Below are positions 57,652-64,000 of a DNA stretch of 64,000 bases, one piece after another. The position numbers and the translations under genes are program-made. The notes under the pieces were generated by a model. That model did not search any database. It worked only from the letters and a program-made list of their open reading frames with translations, and was not told the DNA's origin. How positions within the stretch are numbered: position 1 is the first letter of the stretch; each line of letters opens with the position of its first letter. Source of the DNA: Mycosarcoma maydis (Eukaryota; Basidiomycota; Ustilaginomycetes; Ustilaginales); assembly GCF_000328475.2 (NCBI RefSeq), contig NC_026485.1, forward strand, positions 620,001 through 684,000, in the 5' to 3' direction.

Positions 57652-60600
57652 CTATCGCCCACCAATGCTGCTGCTAGCCGACTTTCGAGCTTTGCGAATC
57701 TGCTGCACCCTTTGGCCGTAAGTGGGTCCCATCGTCATGGTTGCAGCACGACCAGCAGTCCGGCTCGGCTCGAGCGCTGCACCGCTTGCGCCACCGCTAA
57801 ACATGCTCGTATTCGAGTGATTGCTGTCCGTGCTTTCGCGCTCCAGCATGCTTTTCGCCAGCGTTGTCCCCGTCGGCAACAGCGATGCCGGCAACCTTGG
57901 CACGGGCGGAGGTACATGGTGCTGCTCGCCTTCTTCACTCGCCCGCACTGCCGCATCCAGCTTCAATTTGAGCCCCATCGATGAAATTCGCGATCCCCCC
58001 GACGTTTCGCGATGGTGAAGACGCGAAGACTTTCGCGAGCCGCTCCCCGATCCAGCCTGACTGTGATGATGGTGTGCTAGCGATCCCACATCGTGCTTGC
58101 CATCGCAGCACGCTCGCACATTCGTCAGTCCATCCCAATCCTCCGGCTCGTCCTCCTCCAGCATCTGCTCGGCTGTCTTGAGACGTGGATCATCATTCGC
58201 CAACGCGCGACGGATCGGCGATTGAGTAGCCGTCAAATCCAACAGCTCGAAATCCTCCTCTGCTCCATCTCCACTGCGCACGCTCGCAGGGTAAACGCCA
58301 TTGGTTACACTCCGGCTCGGACTCATCGAGACCGACAGTTCGCGTTCGTGCTCGTGCTGTTGCAGCCATTCCTTGGCAGCCACGTCGCGTCGCTTGCCCA
58401 ACGAAGGGTACAGTACACTTTGCGCCCCTACGCTGCCGTGTCGACGAGGCGTCGACTCGGTCCCCACCCCGAGATCCGACATTCGGCGCCCCAAAAAGCT
58501 GCGCTGTCCCGACAGCCTACGCGGTCCCGTCATCGATGTGCTACCCAGCGTTGTGACCGAAGCACGCGGCTTGGCTCGACGCCCCACGCTTCGCATCACT
58601 AGCGCCGCATCGTTCTCAGCATCGCTCATTAGCTCCGGCGCAGCATTGGTGGCGATCACCGTAGCGTCCTGGATCGTTGGACGATGCACCAGGTACTCGA
58701 GCGCCGCAAGCCATGCTTCGTGTCGCTCGCGGTTCGGAGCGCTGATCTTGACCTCGCGCGAAGCTGTTGTAATGATAATGCTCTCGCAGTGCAGGCCCGG
58801 AGGAGACGGATTGCTGTCCTCGACCACGCGCACGCTCTCGATAGGCGCACTCTTGCTCGTACCCTCCGACACCTTGGCTCCACCAGGATCGCTAATCGTC
58901 CAGTAGAGCATCTTGGTGTACGGATGCAGCCAAAAGTAGCGACGATGGCGCTTGTCCGAATGACCACCACGTCCCATCGATTTGCGCGTGTATTTGTACA
59001 TGTACTCGCCGATCATCGTTTGCGTAATGGCGTGGATGATAGCAGGGTCCGTCGCGTCAGCACCTAACTCGCCAAGTCCGCGCTGACCAGCCTTGCCAGC
59101 AGCACCGGGTCCGCGCACGACAAACGTCTCGTCACCGGCGTCGACGTCCGAGACAGCAGACGACATCATCGACAGGCGCCGGCTGACTTCCGAGGTGACG
59201 TCCGACACAAACGAGGCAGAAGACGACTGACGCGGACCAGCAGCGGGGCGTCGCGCAGCCGACTTGCGCGAGCCAATGCTCTTGCGACCTGAGGCCAAGT
59301 TTGTGTAGATGCTGCTATCCAATGGCTGTGGGTTGGTCGAGTCGTTCGAGTAGGTACGTGAACGAATGCTACCCGTACCAGAGCTCTGCTGGCGAGCGCG
59401 GCTGTTGATCGGGTAGGCACTTGGGGGAGGTCCGCTGCGACCAGATGCGCGCGAAACAGAACGAGGCTGTTCGCCAGAACCAGGAGGCACTTGCAGATGG
59501 ATCTGCTGAGCACGCGTAAGCAGGTCAGCCGGAGGTGGCGAAGTAGGACGTGGTGGAGCCTGACCACCAGCCGCCGCCGAGACGTTTCTTTTGACCGTCG
59601 AAGGAGGAGGCATCGAGGGAGGAGGCGGCATCGACAAAATCGGTGCCTTGGTCTTGTCTGGAAGAGATGGTACGGGTGGGATGGATTCCGAGGCATACCT
59701 GTCCGTAAGACGCGACGCCGTCGAGTCGATCGACGGCCTGCGACTCTGCGCCTGACTACCAAACGTGTCTACACCATAGTGCACAGTGACAGGCGACGAT
59801 GCACGATCACCTCCGAACGTGCCTACCGAGTCGCGAGCACGGTTACCAAGGATGACCAGTTTGTTGTAAGCGCCAAGGTTCTCCTTCGTGGGCTGCAATG
59901 GCAACGCAGCCGAAGCTGCCACGACTGAGTTGCTTTGTTGTTGCTGCTGGAACAATTGCCACACCTCGTCGTCGGTCTGGCAAGACGACTCCTTCAACTC
60001 GACACGAGTTGCTTTGGGCTCTGCAAGACCCTTTTTGGCTTCAGCTGCTGGAGCGTCGGTTGCCTCGACAGCATCCTTGAAGTCGTCGGCCTCGTTCTCT
60101 ATGTCTGTCACGGTGTCGTCCTTCTTGGCAAAAAGTTGTGCCTCTGCGGCTGCAGCGGCGGCAGCGGCAGCAGCAGCAGCAGCTTCTGCTTTTGCAATCG
60201 CTGCCTCCTGCTCGCGCACCTTCTTCTGAGCCGTGTTGAGCGTTGACTGGAGCATCTGCAGCTCCTTGTCCGAGGCAAGGCGATTCTGCTCTGTAGACGA
60301 GCGCTGCGCGGCAATCGACGACTCGAGGTAGCGAACCTTGGACTGGAGCGAGGTGACAGTTCCCTTGAGCTCGTCATGCTGTTTCTGCAAAGCCGAGTGA
60401 GCCGTTTGCGCTTCCTTGAGGCTGGTGTCTGCCAGCGAGCGAGACTGCTGCGAGGTGTTAGCGTCGGTCTGCAGCTTTTCGATTTGTTGCTCGAGCGCTT
60501 GCACCTGAGCCTGGGCCTTGGCGACTTGGACGCGCTGCTCTTCGAGAGCACGCTCGCGCTCCATGACGAGCTGAGACTCAAGAGACTGAACCTGCACCCG

Positions 60601-63600
60601 AACTTTTTGCACCTCAATCTTCTGCTGTTGCACTGCACGTTCTCGTTCGCTTGCTAGCTGTTCCTCGAGCTGTTTCACTTGAGCTTGTACCTTTTCGACC
60701 CGGCTGCGTTGCTCTTCGACGGCGCTCTCTCTCTCTCTGACGAGTTGTACCTCGAGCGTCTTGACCTGCGCGTGCACCTTGTCGACCTCATTGTGGTGCT
60801 GCTCCAAGGCACGCTCGCGCTCGCTGACAAGCTGCTCTTGCAACAAATGTACTTGAGCTTGTGCCTTCTGTAATTCGGTGCGTTTTGCCTCGAGCTCTTT
60901 CTCTCGCTGCGAAGCAAACTGCTGGTGCGTGAGCACAGCTTGGTCGCGTGTTTCGAGCGCCTGCTTGTGCTCGCTGCGGATCGAAGCAATTGCCGAGGCA
61001 TGGCGGTCTTCGAGCTCCTTGACCGCATCCTGGTGTTGACGCTCCTTCTGAGCTACAGCAACAGCGTGAGCAGCTTCGAGCTGCTCCTTCTTAGCTGCCG
61101 TGTCGTTGAGCGCCTGGGACCGAGCGGCAACAACGGCTGCGGCAGCTGTAGCCTCGGCCTCACGCTGTCGAGAGAGCTCACGAGCCGTTTCTTCCTGCCT
61201 TCGGACCTTATCGTTGACCATGTCGAGACTCGACTTGGTCTCCGAAAGTTCTCGTTTGGCAGCGGTGTGCGATTTTTGAAGCTCGGCGAGCTGCTGCTTG
61301 AGCTGTTCCATCTCGGCGCGCAGGGCAGTGATGTTCTTCTGCAAGTCGTCGATCTCGGCCTTGGCAGCTCCGAGCTCTTTAGTCCGCATCTCGAGCTCTT
61401 GGTTGCGTGCTGCCAGCTCCTTGGTGCGTGCGTCGACCTCTTGCTTTGCAGCCTGCAAGTCATTATCGCGAGTCGCAAGCGCCTCGCGGTGACTCTGTTC
61501 AAGCACAGAGAGGGCGGCAGCATGCGAAGTGACGAGCTCCTCGATCGAATTTCGGTGCTCATCCAGTTTGGCACGGTGACCGTCCTGCAGCGCAGCAAGC
61601 TCGGACGCATGAGCTGCGGCGAGCTCGCTTTTCGAATTTTGGTGCTTTGCAACCGCCTCGCGGTGACGATCCTGTGATTCAGCCAGGGCAGAAGCGTGCG
61701 CATTGGAAAGCTCTTTGATAGCATTTTCGTGTTGACCAATTGCTGCTTGAAGCTGCTCGTTGAGCCTAGCCACCTCGGCGGCGTGCGATGCGGCTGCTTC
61801 CTTGCTCAAAGTATCTCGCTCGGCAAGCTGTTGCTTGGCCTCCTTGAGCGCGGCTTCTCGGATGGAGAGCAGCTGGTGGTGTTCGTCGCGCAGGCTCTGC
61901 AGCGCTTCAGCATGCGATGCCTGGAGCGCTTCGAGCGTTTCCTTGTGATGACGCTCTTTTTGACCGAGCATAAAAGCATGGGTTTCCTCCTTGCGCTGTT
62001 TTTCCTCCTTGACCTTGCGCTCAAAGTCCTCACTGGAAGTCTTGTGCGACGCCACGGCAGCGGCCAGAGCGGCGCTCGAAGCGGCCACTTGCTCTGCCAG
62101 GGCACGTGAGTGACGCGAGCGGGCCTCTGCAATAGCAGCGTCGTGGACCTTGTTGCGCTCGACCAAGGCTAACTCCAGAGCAGCTGCATGATTTTCGTCT
62201 CTTTCAGCGAGGCTATTTTCGTGCTGAGAAGAGAGTTGATCAATCTGATCCTCGTGATTTTGTTGGAGCACTTTGATAGCTTGAGCATGTTGACTCTGTA
62301 GCGTCGAGATCTTTGCAGCATGCTCTGCGTGGATCGTCTCGATGGTGTTGTCATGTTGGTTGTGGATAGCGTCGAGCTCAGCCTTGTGTTGCTCCTCTAG
62401 CTTGACTAGCGCTGGGGTCACTAGGTCAGGCAGGGCGTCGGTTTGCATGCTCGACTCAAACATCTCCCGAACGTCAACTTGCTGTTCGAGCTCAGCTGCC
62501 AATCCACCGAGCTCACTGCCGAGCGCGCTAGGTTCAAAGACAGCCGATGCCGGTCGCACAGTAGCTCCACTACGTCGTCCTGCCTTGGGCGGATCGCGTT
62601 GCTGCGATGGACTATTTTGCCCGTCGGCCATCTCCGGTAGTTGAGCGTTGCGAGCTAGCGGGCTGCTACCGATGGAGGTGCGCGAACGATGACCACGGGG
62701 GGCGTTGCGAGAGGCTGTACTGCCAATGCTTGCATTGGCAGCGTCGGGCCGATCGAAATCGGCGAACGCCGGGTCCATGCCATCAAGGCTGGCGCGCGAC
62801 GGCGAAGCATCGTCCGGACCAGCAGGCGTGCGGATTTGCGTATTGTCTTCGTACTCTGCAAATTCGATGATCGAGTCGGTCGAGTTGCTCGATATCATAC
62901 CCATCTTGCGGCCTAACCTGGGTCGCAGCGATGATGGACGGCTGAGGCGGATGTGAGAGAGACGCTTGGCGGCGGGGCTGTTGGCGTCGTTCTCGTCGAG
63001 CCAGTGGAGCTCTTCGTCTTCGCTGGTCTCTGCATCGTCATCGAGACCCTGGGGAACCTTGACGCCCGCCTTAACGAGCAGCTTGGTGAGCTCGGCATTC
63101 TTTTCGCGGACACGTCGCTTCTCGGCAGCATCCTTGCCAGCCTTGCGCTGAGCAAGAGCAAGTTTGGCGCGCAGATCTTGGGTCTCTTTGTCGCGTCCAA
63201 GACGATTGCCTAGAGGCGAGAGCACGGCACCGTCGGCCGAGTAGACCGAATCGCCGGGCGAGCGAGGTGCTTCGGCAGAAGCAGCACGCAGGCGTGCGGC
63301 CAAAGCATCTGCTTCAGCGTTGTCGTCTTGGGGGGTGTCGGACATGAAGCTATGAGAGACGCTACGCGAAACTCCGCCACGGTCATTAAGCTGCTGGTTG
63401 CGGAACTTCTGCAGCTCGCTCTGGAGGTCCGAGACGTCTCGCTGCATGCCGGCACGCTCCCTTCTGGCCAGGGCGATTTCGGTCTCGCGCGACTTGTTGA
63501 GACGCTCGATCTCGGCAACGTGGCCATCGATTTGTAGACGCTGCAAGTCGACTGTCTCGCGTGCCTTGCCGACTTCCTTTGTGAGGCGCGCATTGTCAAG

Positions 63601-63999
63601 CTCGGCTTTTTTGAGTGTAGACTTGATCTCGCTGAGCTGCTCCTCGAGGTTCTGCTTGGATACGTTGAGATCCCAATTCTCCTGCTTGAGCGCATCCTCG
63701 GTCTCGGTCATCTGGATGACACGAGGCTTGTACTGGTCGAGTTGCTTTTCGAGCTCGGCATGCGAGCGTTCGAGTGAGACGCGCTGGTCGTCTCGTTCCT
63801 TGAGCAAGCCTTGAAGTCGACGCACCTCCTGCACGAGACCGGCTTGAATCTCGTTGATGAGGTCCGTGTCGGCTTTGGCCTGGCGAGCAGCAGCGTTGCG
63901 GCTGCGTCGATCTGTATGCCTGGGTGTAGCATTGGTCGGTGGAGCTGGCGACTTGCCCGGCGTTGCAGTGAGGTTGCGGATGGCATCGGCAACGCGGCT
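57652..63999 (-). CDS. Num1/ApsA/Mcp5-type cortical PH-domain protein (5' end outside window)
   Basis: Cell-cortex anchor for dynein (and in yeast for mitochondria). The frame is open through the window edge (about 2115 codons visible; the first in-window Met used by ORF callers at 63834 is not the real start). Most of the visible N-terminal 1350 residues are coiled coil, with two special repeat regions described in findings. A poly-Ala stretch lies near 60150-60185. The PH domain (DNA about 58680-59035) has ITQTMIGEYMYKYTRK, KRHRRYFWLHPYTKMLYWTI and HCESIIITTASREVKISAPN, ending HEAWLAALEYLVHRPTIQ. This is the Num1-subtype PH that binds PI(4,5)P2. A Ser/Arg-rich C-terminal tail of about 350 residues follows. 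PH identity is firm; the biological role is inferred. Confidence 0.92.
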   Translation of the reverse strand, partial: SRVADAIRNLTATPGKSPAPPTNATPRHTDRRSRNAAARQAKADTDLINEIQAGLVQEVRRLQGLLKERDDQRVSLERSHAELEKQLDQYKPRVIQMTETEDALKQENWDLNVSKQNLEEQLSEIKSTLKKAELDNARLTKEVGKARETVDLQRLQIDGHVAEIERLNKSRETEIALARRERAGMQRDVSDLQSELQKFRNQQLNDRGGVSRSVSHSFMSDTPQDDNAEADALAARLRAASAEAPRSPGDSVYSADGAVLSPLGNRLGRDKETQDLRAKLALAQRKAGKDAAEKRRVREKNAELTKLLVKAGVKVPQGLDDDAETSEDEELHWLDENDANSPAAKRLSHIRLSRPSSLRPRLGRKMGMISSNSTDSIIEFAEYEDNTQIRTPAGPDDASPSRASLDGMDPAFADFDRPDAANASIGSTASRNAPRGHRSRTSIGSSPLARNAQLPEMADGQNSPSQQRDPPKAGRRSGATVRPASAVFEPSALGSELGGLAAELEQQVDVREMFESSMQTDALPDLVTPALVKLEEQHKAELDAIHNQHDNTIETIHAEHAAKISTLQSQHAQAIKVLQQNHEDQIDQLSSQHENSLAERDENHAAALELALVERNKVHDAAIAEARSRHSRALAEQVAASSAALAAAVASHKTSSEDFERKVKEEKQRKEETHAFMLGQKERHHKETLEALQASHAEALQSLRDEHHQLLSIREAALKEAKQQLAERDTLSKEAAASHAAEVARLNEQLQAAIGQHENAIKELSNAHASALAESQDRHREAVAKHQNSKSELAAAHASELAALQDGHRAKLDEHRNSIEELVTSHAAALSVLEQSHREALATRDNDLQAAKQEVDARTKELAARNQELEMRTKELGAAKAEIDDLQKNITALRAEMEQLKQQLAELQKSHTAAKRELSETKSSLDMVNDKVRRQEETARELSRQREAEATAAAAVVAARSQALNDTAAKKEQLEAAHAVAVAQKERQHQDAVKELEDRHASAIASIRSEHKQALETRDQAVLTHQQFASQREKELEAKRTELQKAQAQVHLLQEQLVSERERALEQHHNEVDKVHAQVKTLEVQLVRERESAVEEQRSRVEKVQAQVKQLEEQLASERERAVQQQKIEVQKVRVQVQSLESQLVMERERALEEQRVQVAKAQAQVQALEQQIEKLQTDANTSQQSRSLADTSLKEAQTAHSALQKQHDELKGTVTSLQSKVRYLESSIAAQRSSTEQNRLASDKELQMLQSTLNTAQKKVREQEAAIAKAEAAAAAAAAAAAAAEAQLFAKKDDTVTDIENEADDFKDAVEATDAPAAEAKKGLAEPKATRVELKESSCQTDDEVWQLFQQQQQSNSVVAASAALPLQPTKENLGAYNKLVILGNRARDSVGTFGGDRASSPVTVHYGVDTFGSQAQSRRPSIDSTASRLTDRYASESIPPVPSLPDKTKAPILSMPPPPSMPPPSTVKRNVSAAAGGQAPPRPTSPPPADLLTRAQQIHLQVPPGSGEQPRSVSRASGRSGPPPSAYPINSRARQQSSGTGSIRSRTYSNDSTNPQPLDSSIYTNLASGRKSIGSRKSAARRPAAGPRQSSSASFVSDVTSEVSRRLSMMSSAVSDVDAGDETFVVRGPGAAGKAGQRGLGELGADATDPAIIHAITQTMIGEYMYKYTRKSMGRGGHSDKRHRRYFWLHPYTKMLYWTISDPGGAKVSEGTSKSAPIESVRVVEDSNPSPPGLHCESIIITTASREVKISAPNRERHEAWLAALEYLVHRPTIQDATVIATNAAPELMSDAENDAALVMRSVGRRAKPRASVTTLGSTSMTGPRRLSGQRSFLGRRMSDLGVGTESTPRRHGSVGAQSVLYPSLGKRRDVAAKEWLQQHEHERELSVSMSPSRSVTNGVYPASVRSGDGAEEDFELLDLTATQSPIRRALANDDPRLKTAEQMLEEDEPEDWDGLTNVRACCDGKHDVGSLAHHHHSQAGSGSGSRKSSRLHHRETSGGSRISSMGLKLKLDAAVRASEEGEQHHVPPPVPRLPASLLPTGTTLAKSMLERESTDSNHSNTSMFSGGASGAALEPSRTAGRAATMTMGPTYGQRVQQIRKARKSASSSIGGR

Positions 64000-64000
64000 T

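Noticed and set aside
1..64000. Secondary-metabolite, effector or mating-type cluster
   Set aside because: No PKS/NRPS, pheromone, homeodomain or runs of secreted small proteins were found; the genes are scattered housekeeping functions.

Overview
The window is nuclear DNA from a basidiomycete fungus, most likely a smut of the Ustilaginales. Large, mostly intronless genes encode serine-rich proteins, the few introns are 80-105 nt, and intergenic DNA is sprinkled with short arrays of a 7-bp unit related to AATCACG/CGTGATT. Two 100-N scaffold gaps (1262-1361 and 56521-56620) show this is draft assembly. Species cannot be set from the sequence alone.

Left part (1-21 kb): the 3' end of an Ariadne-type RBR ubiquitin ligase; an amino-acid permease; a CSC1/OSCA-type cation channel; an intron-containing tRNA-Ser(GCU) followed by about 1.5 kb of degenerate, possibly retroelement-derived sequence; a three-exon TFB5 gene (TFIIH subunit, 65 aa); a GATGATG-rich minisatellite; the RNA helicase DHH1; PAM17 (mitochondrial import motor); a mitochondrial transcription factor B-like protein; a DNAJC17/Cwf23-like J protein; and IST1 (ESCRT-III), whose first exon I recovered upstream of its main exon.

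Middle (21-36 kb): primase small subunit PRI1; a Clr2-like silencing protein with a C-terminal WW domain and an unresolved 5' end; a STRAP-like WD40 protein; mitoribosomal mL38; an NTF2-like protein; a protein with a bacterial RnpA-like (RNase P protein) domain, which I join to a separate mitochondrial-presequence exon; and NHP2 (H/ACA snoRNP).

Right part (36-64 kb): ATG11 (selective autophagy scaffold); a Dma1-type FHA-RING ligase; a small basic lysine-rich protein; a Tul1/Dsc1-type Golgi RING ligase with an unusually long RING loop; the spliceosome-disassembly G-patch protein Ntr1/TFIP11; SKN7 (response regulator, cut by a gap); and a Num1/ApsA-type cortical PH protein that runs off the window.

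There is no gene cluster with a common pathway. The content is housekeeping, with ubiquitin ligation, RNA metabolism and mitochondrial gene expression/import recurring. The most unusual items are the candidate mitochondrial RnpA-like protein, the 11-residue histidine periodicity and 29-residue repeats in the Num1-like protein, the intergenic 7-bp arrays, the Clr2-WW fusion with a 40-bp frame-breaking tandem duplication in its 5' region, and the Tul1 RING insertion.
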